Positions 16,258 to 24,727 of a stretch of DNA of 40,872 bases are shown here, piece after piece. The notes below the pieces were generated by a model. It saw nothing but the letters and a program-made list of their open reading frames with translations. It was not told the DNA's origin and searched no databases. Source of the stretch: Desulfotignum sp. (GTDB taxonomy: Bacteria; Desulfobacterota; Desulfobacteria; Desulfobacterales; Desulfobacteraceae); assembly GCA_011389575.1 (NCBI GenBank), contig JAABUB010000023.1:1-40872 (forward strand). The letters run 5' to 3'. Numbering within the stretch: position 1 is the first letter of the stretch; each line of letters starts with the position of its first letter. The position numbers and the translations under genes are program-made.

Positions 16258-17970
16258 ATGAATCCTGTTATCGAAAAAATCATCACCACACTCAGGGAAC
16301 TGCCTGTTTCCCGTAAAATTGCCCTGGGTATTCTGGCCATGATAGTGGTTGCCGGATTTACCACCATGTTCATATGGGCCAACAAAGCCCAGCTCAAGAC
16401 CGCCTACAGTGGATTGACCAAAGAAGATGCCGCTCTTGTGGTGGATAAGCTCAAGGAAAACAATATCCCCTATACTCTTACCGGGGACGGAACCACCATT
16501 ATGGTGCCTGAAGCCCTTGTGTATGATGTGCGGCTTACCATGGCAAAAGAGGGAATTCCCAAAGGCGGCGGGGTGGGGTATGAAATTTTTGACAAAACAG
16601 AGTTCGGCACCACGGAATTTGTACAGAAAATCAATAAGAAAAGGGCGCTGCAGGGAGAACTGGCCCGCACCATTGCTGCATTTGATGAGGTGAAAACCGC
16701 CAGGGTCATGATTGTTCTGCCCAAGGAATCTGTTTTTGTTGAAGAGACCAAAGAGCCGTCCGCATCCATCCTGCTGGAACTTATCACAGATCTTGAAAAA
16801 GAAGAGGTCGAGGCCATTGCCCATCTGGTGGCAAGCTCGGTCCAGGACCTGACCCCCAAACTGGTAACCATCGTGGATACTGCCGGCCGCATTTTGTTTG
16901 AAGGAAAATCAGAAGAAGAGCAGGCCAAAATTGATGCGGAAAACCTGGCAGATGCCCAGTATCAGTATAAGGTGCGGTTCGAGGAAAACCTGACCCGCAG
17001 AATCCAGACCATGCTGGAGCGTATTGTGGGAAAAGACAGGGCCATTGTCCGGGTGATTTCGGAAATGGATTTTTCCAAAAACAATATCAATGAGGAAATA
17101 TACGACCCTTTTGAACGGGGTGAAGAATTTATTCGCAGCAGGAAAAACAAGGCCGAGCAGGTGGTACAGCTTGCCGAGGACATAGGCATTCCCTCCAGTG
17201 TCAATCCCATTGTGGAAGAGACACCTCCGGATGAAGCTGTCATGGAACGGATCAAAAAAAGTGATGATACAGTAAACTATGAGATAAGCCGTCGGATACA
17301 GGAAACCAAAAAACCCATGGCCGTGCTCAACCGGCTTTCCGTGGCAGCGGTCATTGACGGCAAATATGAATACCAGACCGATGAACAGGGCAACCGGAAA
17401 CGGGAGTATGTGCCCAGATCGGATGCGGAAATGCAGCAGTTTGAAAATATCGTGATCCGGGCCATGGGATACAATGAAGACAGAAATGACCAGGTTTCCA
17501 TGGAATCATTTCCGTTTGCTTCCATTGCCGACCTGGATCAGGAAAAACCCCCCATCACCGGGTGGCGCATGATCCAGGAAGAATATGGCCGGCTTATTGC
17601 CAATATGCTCCTGGTTCTGGTATTATTTTTATTCGTGATCCGTCCCATTATCAAAACCGTGCGTGATATCAAAGATACCGTGGAACAGGATATGCTTGAA
17701 GAGCCCGAAGACAGGGAGCAGATTGAGGAAGCAGAAAAAGAACCTGATTTCCGTACAATGGACGGGGAACAGCAAAAGGAATTTCTCCAGCTGATGACCG
17801 AGGATCAGAAGCAGGATTTTTTATCCAAAATGACACCTGCGGAACGGGCTGCTTACCTTGCCAACATGCCTGTTGTTGACAAAGCCAAGTATTATGCACA
17901 AAAAGATATGGGCAAAACCATAAATATTATCAAAGCCTGGGTCAGTGAAAAGGACGCAGAAGAGGAGTAA
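16258..17970 (+). CDS. fliF: Flagellar MS-ring protein FliF
   Basis: A 570-residue inner-membrane ring protein that nucleates basal body assembly. The N-terminal membrane helix covers about residues 21-42 (LGILAMIVVAGFTTMFIW). The periplasmic ring-building motifs follow (YSGLTKEDAALVVDKL; GVGYEIFDKTEFGTTEFVQKIN; RALQGELARTIAAFDEV). A second membrane helix, about 445-465 (LLVLVLFLFVIRP), precedes the cytoplasmic tail that binds FliG. The tail contains acidic and EQQKEFLQLM/DQKQDFLSKM/ERAAYLANM near-repeats. The length is normal. It is followed 6 nt later by fliG. Confidence 0.96.
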   Translation: MNPVIEKIITTLRELPVSRKIALGILAMIVVAGFTTMFIWANKAQLKTAYSGLTKEDAALVVDKLKENNIPYTLTGDGTTIMVPEALVYDVRLTMAKEGIPKGGGVGYEIFDKTEFGTTEFVQKINKKRALQGELARTIAAFDEVKTARVMIVLPKESVFVEETKEPSASILLELITDLEKEEVEAIAHLVASSVQDLTPKLVTIVDTAGRILFEGKSEEEQAKIDAENLADAQYQYKVRFEENLTRRIQTMLERIVGKDRAIVRVISEMDFSKNNINEEIYDPFERGEEFIRSRKNKAEQVVQLAEDIGIPSSVNPIVEETPPDEAVMERIKKSDDTVNYEISRRIQETKKPMAVLNRLSVAAVIDGKYEYQTDEQGNRKREYVPRSDAEMQQFENIVIRAMGYNEDRNDQVSMESFPFASIADLDQEKPPITGWRMIQEEYGRLIANMLLVLVLFLFVIRPIIKTVRDIKDTVEQDMLEEPEDREQIEEAEKEPDFRTMDGEQQKEFLQLMTEDQKQDFLSKMTPAERAAYLANMPVVDKAKYYAQKDMGKTINIIKAWVSEKDAEEE

Positions 17971-17976
17971 ATTTCA

Positions 17977-18990
17977 ATGGCCGATGTATTGGATCCTGAA
18001 AACATATCCGGCTCCCAGAAAGCCGCTATTTTCATGATGATCATGGGGGAGGATTTTGCATCCAGCGTATTTGAAAAAATGAATGACAACGAGATATCGG
18101 AAGTGGTTTTTGAAATGTCGAAAATCAAACATATCTCACCTGAAATGCTCAAGGCGGTTTCCATTGATTTTGTGGAACGGTTTGAAGGCGATACCAAGAT
18201 GATTGTGGAGGGAGACTCCTTTATCAAGACAGTGGTATCCCGAACCATGGAGGACACCCAGGCCAAGGCGATCCTGGAAGATCTGGAAAAAAAGAAACAG
18301 GACAAACCCTTTATCTGGAGCCGGAATGTCAATGTGGCAACCCTTGCCGGATATGTGGAAGGGGAACATCCCCAGACCGTTGCCATGATTCTGGCACATA
18401 TGCCTGCTGAAATTTCTTCGGAAATCCTCATGAGCCTGCCCGAGGAAAAAAAGGGGGATATCTCTTTGAGAATAGCCAGGCTGGGGCAGATTTCCGAAGA
18501 TGTTGTCCGGGATGTGGACCGGGCATTGAAAATGGAATTGAGCGGTGCAGTGGGTCCCGGAGGCAAAGCAGGCGGGCTTCAGGTTCTGGTGGACATCATC
18601 AATGGGGTGGACAAAGCAACAGAAGATGCCATAATGGAATATGTGGAAGAAGATGATGCGGAAATGGCAAATGAAATCAGAAATCTGATGTTTGTATTTG
18701 AAGATCTCACCAATATCGATGATACAGCCATGAGAGAAATTCTCAAGAAGGTGGAAGGCCAGCAATTGACCTATGCACTGAAAACCGCCACCGAAGAAAT
18801 GAAAGAAAAAATCTTTTCAAACCTGTCACAACGGGCAGGGGAGATGCTCAAAGATGATCTGGAAGCCATGGGTCCTGTCCGGCTGACTGAAGTTGAAGAG
18901 GCCCAGCAGGCAGTTGTCAGGGCTGCCAAAGAGCTGGAGGCCGACGGCACCATAACCCTGGGTAAAGGAAAAGATGATGTCCTTGTCTGA
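17977..18990 (+). CDS. fliG: Flagellar motor switch protein FliG
   Basis: A 337-residue rotor protein of the C ring that interacts with FliF (N-domain), FliM (middle) and the stator MotA (C-domain). The N-domain starts with SGSQKAAIFMMIMGEDFAS-type sequence. The middle domain contains the EHPQT motif (GEHPQTVAMILAHMP) used to bind FliM. The C-domain carries the charged torque helix (VFEDLTNIDDTAMREILKKVEGQQLTYALKTA) with the expected conserved charges. The length is typical. It overlaps fliH by 17 nt, indicating translational coupling. Confidence 0.96.
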   Translation: MADVLDPENISGSQKAAIFMMIMGEDFASSVFEKMNDNEISEVVFEMSKIKHISPEMLKAVSIDFVERFEGDTKMIVEGDSFIKTVVSRTMEDTQAKAILEDLEKKKQDKPFIWSRNVNVATLAGYVEGEHPQTVAMILAHMPAEISSEILMSLPEEKKGDISLRIARLGQISEDVVRDVDRALKMELSGAVGPGGKAGGLQVLVDIINGVDKATEDAIMEYVEEDDAEMANEIRNLMFVFEDLTNIDDTAMREILKKVEGQQLTYALKTATEEMKEKIFSNLSQRAGEMLKDDLEAMGPVRLTEVEEAQQAVVRAAKELEADGTITLGKGKDDVLV

Positions 18991-19972
18991 TGAAAAAAAT
19001 GATGCATTCACCCCTGTTGATATCAGGTCCCTTGACAATTTTGATGCAGAAATAATACAAAGAAGTGATGATACAGATCCGGATTATGACCGCTTCACCC
19101 TGCTGTTTGATCCATCACAATTTGAAACAAAAGAATCAGAGGAATTCAAAGCCCTTTATTCAGTTGAAGACAAAAAAAAAGAGGATGCGTTCAAACCATT
19201 ATTTGCCATAAAGCAAAAACCCGGAAAAGTCCAGAAATCAGCAACTGCAACTGAAACCACAAATAATAAACAAAACAAGGAATCTGACAGCCACAAACGT
19301 GATTCGGAACAGGTTATTTCCACTTCCCTGGAAGACACGGCAGCTGAGAAGGGATTTGCCAGGGGATATGAGGAAGGATTGGAAAAGGGACATTCTGAAG
19401 GGTATGAAAAGGGGTTTGCAAAAGGCCGAAAAGAAGGGCTTGCCAAGGGGCAGGAAGAAGGATTTGCCAAAGGAGAGACTGATGGATTTGCCAAAGGGGA
19501 GGCAGAGGGATTTAAAAAAGGAGAAAAAGCTGCCAAAAAAGAGGCGGCAGATATTTTGGATACCCTGCGCCAATCCCTGTCAGCCGTGGATACTGTCCTG
19601 GACGATGTGGTGGATGCCCATGAGCAGCAGCTTCTGGAACTGGTGTTCAAAATTGCCCAAAAAGCGGTTCACGCCACCCTGGATACCAAAGATGATATTG
19701 TACGTCTGTCTGTTCTGGATGCCCTGAAAACGCTTTCTCAGCCACAGGAAATAGAATTGAGTGTCAACCCGGAAGACTACGAATACATTGAAATGGTCAA
19801 GGACGGTTTTTTTGAGGCAGTGGAGTCCCTCCACCATGTGGCAGTAAAATCCGATCCCATGGTCAGCCGGGGGGGCTGCCGCATTGAAACCGACACCGCT
19901 TCCGTATCAACAGACCCGGAAACCAAATTGCATGCTGTTTATGAAGCAGTGAAAAATGCTGACAGGTCATGA
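18974..19972 (+). CDS. fliH: Flagellar export regulator FliH with a long glycine-repeat helix
   Basis: A 332-residue peripheral stalk protein that binds and holds FliI at the export gate and C ring. Residues 1 to about 120 are acidic and low complexity. Residues 127-186 contain fifteen consecutive Gxxx units (G at every fourth position from 127 to 183), an unusually long form of the FliH GxxxG helix. The C-terminal domain (about 195-325) matches FliH/type III HrpE-like stalks (QQLLELVFKIAQKAVHATLD, ELSVNPEDYEYI, SRGGCRIETDTASVS). It overlaps both fliG and fliI (ATGA-type overlap). Confidence 0.93.
   Translation: MMSLSDEKNDAFTPVDIRSLDNFDAEIIQRSDDTDPDYDRFTLLFDPSQFETKESEEFKALYSVEDKKKEDAFKPLFAIKQKPGKVQKSATATETTNNKQNKESDSHKRDSEQVISTSLEDTAAEKGFARGYEEGLEKGHSEGYEKGFAKGRKEGLAKGQEEGFAKGETDGFAKGEAEGFKKGEKAAKKEAADILDTLRQSLSAVDTVLDDVVDAHEQQLLELVFKIAQKAVHATLDTKDDIVRLSVLDALKTLSQPQEIELSVNPEDYEYIEMVKDGFFEAVESLHHVAVKSDPMVSRGGCRIETDTASVSTDPETKLHAVYEAVKNADRS
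19352..19534 (+). repeat. Tandem Gxxx repeat block within fliH
   Basis: This encodes fifteen back-to-back four-residue units starting with Gly, mostly of the forms GFAK, GYEE, GLEK and GQEE. At DNA level the repeat is a 12-bp period with frequent GGAxxx and AAGGG; units such as GGATTTGCCAAAGG recur. It is helix-forming and glycine-lined. Confidence 0.9.
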
Positions 19973-21309
19973 AAATGAACCATTTATCGCGCAGTGATTT
20001 TACAAAATACTTCAGCAAAATAGACCAGACGACAACGGTTTGTCCTGAAGGACGGGTCTCCCACGTGGTGGGCCTGATCGCCCAGGGAGACAGCCTCGGG
20101 CTTGGTATCGGCAGCTTGTGCAGCATTCTGACAGACCAGGGAGAAGAGGTTCAGGCCGAGGTTGTGGGATTCAAAAAACAAAAAGCCCTGCTCATGCCCT
20201 ATGGGGATATCAGGGGAGTGCGCATGGGCAGCCGTATTATACCGGTATCTGCTTCCCCCATGGTGGGGGTTTCAGACCAGATGCTGGGCAGGGTGCTTGA
20301 CGGCATGGGAAATCCCCTGGACGGCAAAGGCGGCATAGCGCCTTCAGCCCGATATTATCTTTATGGAAAACCCATTGGTCCTCTGGAACGGCAATCCATC
20401 AAAGAACCCCTGGATGTGGGGGTGGCAGCCATCAACAGCATGATCACCCTTGGCAAAGGGCAGCGGGTGGCCATCATGGCCGGCTCCGGCGTGGGAAAAA
20501 GCGTGCTCATGGGGATGATGACCCGGCATACCGCAGCTGATGTAGTGGTGATAGGTCTTATCGGTGAACGGGGACGTGAAGTAAAGGATTTTGTGGAAGA
20601 TACCCTGAAAGGGGAGGGCATGAAACGCTCCGTGGTGGTGGCTGCCACATCTGATATGCCGCCGCTGGTCAGAATGCGGGGGGCGTATCTGGCCACAACC
20701 ATTGCAGAATATTTTCGGGACCAGGGCAAAAATGTCCTGCTCATGGTGGATTCCATTACCCGGTTTGCCATGTCATCCCGGGATGTGGGGCTGGCTGCCG
20801 GCGAACCCCCCACCACAAGGGGATATACCCCCTCGTTTTTTGTTAAGATACCGGTGCTGCTGGAACGGGCCGGCAATCTTGAAAACAGTGGTTCCATCAC
20901 AGGTATTTACACGGTTCTGGTGGAAGGAGATGATCTGAATGACCCTGTGGGAGATACGGTCCGGTCCATAGTGGATGGACATATTGTGTTGTCCAGGGAT
21001 ATTGCCAACAAAGGCCATTACCCGGCCATTGACGTCATGGCCAGCGTGTCCAGGGTGATGCAGGATGTCTGTACAAAAGAGCATCTGGCAATCTCTCAGA
21101 AGGCGGTGAATCTCATGGCATCCTATAAAAATGCGGAAGACATGATCAGCATCGGTGCCTATGTAAAAGGATCGGACCCGGATGTGGATCAGGCAATAAA
21201 GCAAATGCCCGGAATCAACAATGTACTGCGCCAGGACATGTTTGCAAAAAAAGACCTGACGTCCAGTGTCACAGCATTGAAAAGCGCAATGGAGAACAAA
21301 AAACAATAA
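19969..21309 (+). CDS. fliI: Flagellum-specific ATPase FliI
   Basis: A 446-residue F1-beta-like ATPase that powers or primes flagellar type III export. Walker A is AGSGVGKS (171-178). Other family marks are GLIGERGREVKDFVED, the Walker B strand NVLLMVDSITRFAMSSRDVGLAAGEPP and DPVGDTVRSIVDGHIVLSR. The length is standard. The ATG overlaps the fliH stop (ATGA). An M three codons in is a possible alternative start. Confidence 0.96.
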   Translation: MKMNHLSRSDFTKYFSKIDQTTTVCPEGRVSHVVGLIAQGDSLGLGIGSLCSILTDQGEEVQAEVVGFKKQKALLMPYGDIRGVRMGSRIIPVSASPMVGVSDQMLGRVLDGMGNPLDGKGGIAPSARYYLYGKPIGPLERQSIKEPLDVGVAAINSMITLGKGQRVAIMAGSGVGKSVLMGMMTRHTAADVVVIGLIGERGREVKDFVEDTLKGEGMKRSVVVAATSDMPPLVRMRGAYLATTIAEYFRDQGKNVLLMVDSITRFAMSSRDVGLAAGEPPTTRGYTPSFFVKIPVLLERAGNLENSGSITGIYTVLVEGDDLNDPVGDTVRSIVDGHIVLSRDIANKGHYPAIDVMASVSRVMQDVCTKEHLAISQKAVNLMASYKNAEDMISIGAYVKGSDPDVDQAIKQMPGINNVLRQDMFAKKDLTSSVTALKSAMENKKQ

Positions 21310-21318
21310 GGGCGCTAT

Positions 21319-21777
21319 ATGAAACGGTTTTCCTTCAGACTCCAGAGCCTGCTCAACTACAAAGGGTATCTTGAACGCACTGCCCAGCAGGAAACAGCAA
21401 AAGCCCGCATGGATATTGTTGATTGCGACAAACAGATAGCCAGACTGAAACAAAAGCTGGCTGTATCTGGAAAACAGATGGACAATAAGATAACCAAAGG
21501 CATCTGTGCCAGGGAATTCAAACAGCACCAGGATTTTCTTGCAGCCATGCACACAGGGGTGGAAGAAGAAAAAAACCGGAAACACCATCTGGAAAAAATC
21601 TGGGAAGAAAAACAAAATCTTTTGAAAAAAAGAAGCATTGAAAAAAAATCCATGGACCATCTGCGGGAAAAAAAGGCCCGGGAATATGCACAAAAGATGT
21701 TGAAAACAGAACAAAAAGAACTGGATGAAATCAGCACATTGAAGACAGCAAGGGGTATCAGCCATGACACAGAATAA
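21319..21777 (+). CDS. fliJ: Flagellar export chaperone FliJ
   Basis: A 152-residue, highly charged, fully helical coiled-coil protein starting FRLQSLLNYKGYLE, the usual FliJ N-terminus (F-x-L-xx-LLxYR). It matches FliJ, the central stalk that couples FliI to FlhA. No membrane segment. The ATG lies 10 nt after the fliI stop, and the 3' end overlaps the next gene by 14 nt. The identity rests on size, coiled coil and position as much as sequence. Confidence 0.85.
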   Translation: MKRFSFRLQSLLNYKGYLERTAQQETAKARMDIVDCDKQIARLKQKLAVSGKQMDNKITKGICAREFKQHQDFLAAMHTGVEEEKNRKHHLEKIWEEKQNLLKKRSIEKKSMDHLREKKAREYAQKMLKTEQKELDEISTLKTARGISHDTE

Positions 21778-22396
21778 AAAAATCCTCTTGTTTGCCGGAC
21801 TGATGCTTTTGTTTTCTGGTATTGCGGGAATACCCCAAAAATTCGCACCGCGCTTTATGGACTGCATTTTTGAGACCGGCAGCGTTTCAGTGGTATTTTC
21901 CCAGGATGACCAGGATACAGATGCCCCTGAAACACAAAACAAAGAAGACAGTGCGGCACAGGAAACCCCGGATCCTGCCAAGGTGATGTTTCGGGGCCTT
22001 GAAGAAAAAAAACAGGCCATTGCGGAACAGCGCAAAATGCTGGAACAGGAAAAAAAAGAACTCCGGCGGTATGAAGAACAGATAGATGAAAAACTGGCTG
22101 CCCTTGAGGTCATGAAAGAACAGATCCAGAAAGATCTGGCCCTGCTGGAGGAAAAAAAGTCCCAGAAAGAACAGCAGGAAGAAGCAGCCTATGAAGCCAA
22201 ACTGAACCGGCTGGTGAAAATGTATGCCGGCATGAAACCCAAGGATGCTGCCCAGATTGTGGATGAAATGACACTGGAAGTAGCCAGGGAAATATTTTTG
22301 CGGATGCGTGAAACATCCGCGTCCCAGATTCTGAGCTTTGTGGATTCCCAGAAAGCTGCCAAAATAAGTGAACGCCTTGCCTTTAAAAACAGATAG
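21764..22396 (+). CDS. MotE-like (MgtE N-domain) stator chaperone
   Basis: A 210-residue protein with an N-terminal membrane anchor or signal (about 6-25, ILLFAGLMLLFSGIAG). A long acidic coiled coil follows (about 75-150, EKKQAIAEQRKMLEQEKKELRRYEEQI). The small C-terminal domain reads MYAGMKPKDAAQIVDEMTLEVAREIFLRMRETSASQILSFV. That last domain is the MgtE-N/MotE fold; MotE in other bacteria is a periplasmic chaperone for the stator protein MotC or MotB. Position after fliJ is the standard MotE place. No motA or motB gene is in this window. Confidence 0.82.
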   Translation: MTQNKKILLFAGLMLLFSGIAGIPQKFAPRFMDCIFETGSVSVVFSQDDQDTDAPETQNKEDSAAQETPDPAKVMFRGLEEKKQAIAEQRKMLEQEKKELRRYEEQIDEKLAALEVMKEQIQKDLALLEEKKSQKEQQEEAAYEAKLNRLVKMYAGMKPKDAAQIVDEMTLEVAREIFLRMRETSASQILSFVDSQKAAKISERLAFKNR

Positions 22397-22717
22397 TGTT
22401 TGTCCCTTTTCCCCTTCTCCCTTCCCGCATCTTTCCACAGTCCCATTTTAAAAAAAACAAAAAGTACCAACAAAAGTACCCATGTGCCCCTGGTGTTATA
22501 TTTTCCGGATGAATGACTTGCTGATCCTGTGGGTAATATTTTCCCGTTTCTGGAAAACCGGTTGGGAATAAACTGCCGGAACCAGGCTAGGTCATGGAAA
22601 AAATCAGAACATCAAGTTTATAACATTCTGATATCACTAACTTTTTTTAAAAATTTATCATCTGGCATAAACCTTGCTGAATTGTCTGTTAAACAAATTT
22701 ATTATGAAAGGTGCCGG
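22397..22717. other. Intergenic leader between motE and fliK
   Basis: The 321 nt contain no convincing gene. A frame in phase with fliK stays open from 22529 but has no ribosome site. Near the right end is the sigma-54 promoter (22663-22678). About 70 bp before its start point, ATCAGAA (22603-22609) and TTCTGAT (22626-22632) form a 7-bp inverted repeat that could be an activator site. A pyrimidine-rich stretch (22399-22435) follows motE, without a clear terminator stem. Confidence 0.6.
22663..22678 (+). promoter_or_regulatory. Sigma-54 promoter of the fliK-flgD-flgE operon
   Basis: TGGCATAAACCTTGCT fits TGGCAY-N5-TTGCW, with GG (22664-22665) and GC (22676-22677) exactly 10 nt apart. The predicted start point is about 30 nt before the fliK ATG, which excludes the upstream in-frame starts. 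Confidence 0.87.
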
Positions 22718-24697
22718 ATGAACTTGAATTTTGCCAACATAAACCAGATGTTTTTACAAATGGCCAAACCGTCTGAAGGCAAAAATACAAATTTTTTATC
22801 AACGCTTGTGTCAGGACAGAAGACACCCGGCAATCCTGATTTTTCAGAGTATCTGCAAAAGGCAAACCTGTCAGGAATGATGTCAGACAGCAAAAAAGAC
22901 TTGGATGGTCAGGGCCTGGATGTAAGTAAACTGGAGAAGATTTTTTCTGATTATCTGTCAGGAGAAACCGGAAAGGCGTTTGTGGAAAAATTGCATCAGA
23001 TGCTGTTGCAGTTGTCTGAGGGAAATATACAAAACATATCCATAAACCCTGAAGGTCTTGCTATTCTGGCGGGATTGCTGGAAAAAGCAGGATTTGACAA
23101 ACACGATCTTGAAGAGCTTATGGCAGACTTGTCCCAGACCGGCTCCCGGAAGATTTCCATGGACGAGGTAATGGACCATCTGTTTCAGCTGCCTGCAGAT
23201 TCTCCGGAAGAAAGCGAAGAAGAAACCCTGCTGGAAAGCTCTGCACAACCCTTTATTATTTCTGTGCTCCAGCTGTTTGCCATCCCGGAAGATACCATCA
23301 GCACCATCATGTCAGAAGCAGAACGGCCCGGTTCTTTTATCAGCCTGGATCATATCATTGAAAAACTTACAGATCTTGAAAAAAATTCGGTTTATACGCA
23401 GACATCTTTTTCTATAAAGACAGCAGATAAAGCAGACCACAGCATTTTTTCTCTGCTCGATTCTCTGGGAATGAAACTGCCGCAAACCAACTCCGCTGAT
23501 ACAGATACCATTTTCCTGAAAGACCTGACAGCGGCTTTCGAAGCATTTGCAAATAAACAAATGGAAAAAAACAGCCAGTTCAGTGGAGAGGGCAATACAA
23601 CCCGGACACAGAGTGCAGCCCAGGCCCGTGAAACTTCCTTTTCTGATTTGGTGTCCTCGTTGTTCAAGCACCTGGATCTTCAGGTTCGGGAATCACAATT
23701 TTCTAATAGCCCTGCAGCTAACCTCCAGCCTGTAAATTCTCACATACCTGCTTCCCAGGTAAATAACAACCAGGCCGGCGTTGCCCGGGGAACTCTTATC
23801 GAGGCAGGTCTTGTGCAGGCAGGCGCATCCCAATCAGATATCAGCCAGGCAGGCGCTGCCCCGGAGAGTGTTCTCCAGGCAGGAATCACCCAGGCAGGTT
23901 TTGTGCAGGCAGGTGCATCCCAGGCTGAATTTGTTCAGGAATTCATGAAAAATAATTTCAATGGTGCATCAGGCAGCTTTCAAAAGCAGGCAGATCTTTC
24001 CAAAGGGCAACTGGAAATGGCATTCCTTGATCCGGAACTGAAATCGGAACAGACATTAAAGGAAATCCAGGCACTTTTGTCAGGCAGATTCAAGGGCGGA
24101 AGTGAAAACCGGTCCGGGCTTCAACAGGAAAACGCCAGTCTGGCAAAATCATTTGCATCCCGGGAAAATGACCAGAATCATTTATCCGGCGGTGATGTGA
24201 AAGCAAAGAATTCCCTGGCAGGCCTTGAATTTTTAAAGACAAAAAACAGCTTTAAAAATCTGCCCAACTATGTGACCCACCAGGTGGGAAAAAGCCTGGT
24301 CCGGGCCCTCAGCCAGGGGGAAAACAGTTTGAAAATTCAGCTCAAACCCCCGGAGCTGGGCCGGCTGGTGATGCATATCGACAATACCGGAAACTCCATG
24401 AAAGTCAGCATTATCACGGAGAACCATGCAGCCAGAGAAATGCTGACCGCCAATGTGAACGAGCTGCGCACGGTCCTGTCCAATGCCGGTATCAGCCTGG
24501 AAAGTTTTGATGTGGATATGAACAGCAATTTCAAACAGTCCATGGCAGATGCAAAAAACCAGTTCAACAGTTCCGGCGGTAAAAAACAGAACAAAGAAAA
24601 TAATGACCAGGCCATGTTGTCACAAAATGACATCCAGGGTCTTGATCAGGATGCACCATTATTCATGAAAAACGGGTCTTTGCATTATGTTGCTTAG
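22718..24697 (+). CDS. fliK: Flagellar hook-length control protein FliK
   Basis: A 659-residue molecular ruler and export-switch protein. The C-terminal Flg_hook domain (about 510-605) is clear: QVGKSLVRALSQGENSLKIQLKPPELGRLVMHI, then REMLTANVNELRTVLSNAGISLESFDVDM. The N-terminal and middle parts are low-complexity and Q/S-rich as expected for FliK. Residues 353-407 form a 5-residue-period repeat (AGLVQ, AGASQ, SDISQ...). The ATG at 22718 is chosen because it follows GAAAGG and lies downstream of the sigma-54 promoter; the frame is open 63 codons further up. The protein is longer than Salmonella FliK (405 aa), consistent with ruler-length variation. It ends with an acidic/asparagine tail. Confidence 0.9.
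   Translation: MNLNFANINQMFLQMAKPSEGKNTNFLSTLVSGQKTPGNPDFSEYLQKANLSGMMSDSKKDLDGQGLDVSKLEKIFSDYLSGETGKAFVEKLHQMLLQLSEGNIQNISINPEGLAILAGLLEKAGFDKHDLEELMADLSQTGSRKISMDEVMDHLFQLPADSPEESEEETLLESSAQPFIISVLQLFAIPEDTISTIMSEAERPGSFISLDHIIEKLTDLEKNSVYTQTSFSIKTADKADHSIFSLLDSLGMKLPQTNSADTDTIFLKDLTAAFEAFANKQMEKNSQFSGEGNTTRTQSAAQARETSFSDLVSSLFKHLDLQVRESQFSNSPAANLQPVNSHIPASQVNNNQAGVARGTLIEAGLVQAGASQSDISQAGAAPESVLQAGITQAGFVQAGASQAEFVQEFMKNNFNGASGSFQKQADLSKGQLEMAFLDPELKSEQTLKEIQALLSGRFKGGSENRSGLQQENASLAKSFASRENDQNHLSGGDVKAKNSLAGLEFLKTKNSFKNLPNYVTHQVGKSLVRALSQGENSLKIQLKPPELGRLVMHIDNTGNSMKVSIITENHAAREMLTANVNELRTVLSNAGISLESFDVDMNSNFKQSMADAKNQFNSSGGKKQNKENNDQAMLSQNDIQGLDQDAPLFMKNGSLHYVA
23774..23938 (+). repeat. 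Eleven-unit pentapeptide-period repeat in fliK
   Basis: Residues 353-407 of FliK fall into 5-residue units, mostly A-G-(L/A/I/F)-x-Q, for example AGLVQ, AGASQ, AGITQ, AGFVQ and AEFVQ. The DNA carries recurring CAGGCAGG. The pattern resembles the A(D/N)LXX pentapeptide-repeat beta-helix, but N/D is replaced by G. Confidence 0.8.
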
Positions 24698-24727
24698 ACC
24701 GGTGTGGTATATAAAGGAGAAAGTTTC

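Noticed and set aside
15433..16824. Long minus-strand open frame (463 codons) opposite flgC-fliE-fliF
   Set aside because: It lies fully antisense to three well-recognised flagellar genes, has no ribosome site and its translation resembles no family.
19352..19534. Regular repeat in fliH as a CRISPR or DNA satellite
   Set aside because: The 12-bp period is in frame, degenerate at third positions and explained by the Gxxx protein helix.
20773..22113. Long minus-strand open frame (446 codons) opposite fliI-fliJ-motE
   Set aside because: Antisense to recognised genes; the composition (F/H/C-rich) is a shadow of lysine- and glutamate-rich coding sequence.
22603..22632. 7-bp inverted repeat as a terminator after motE
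   Set aside because: It is more than 200 nt after the motE stop and no T-run follows the stem; it may be an activator site but evidence is thin.
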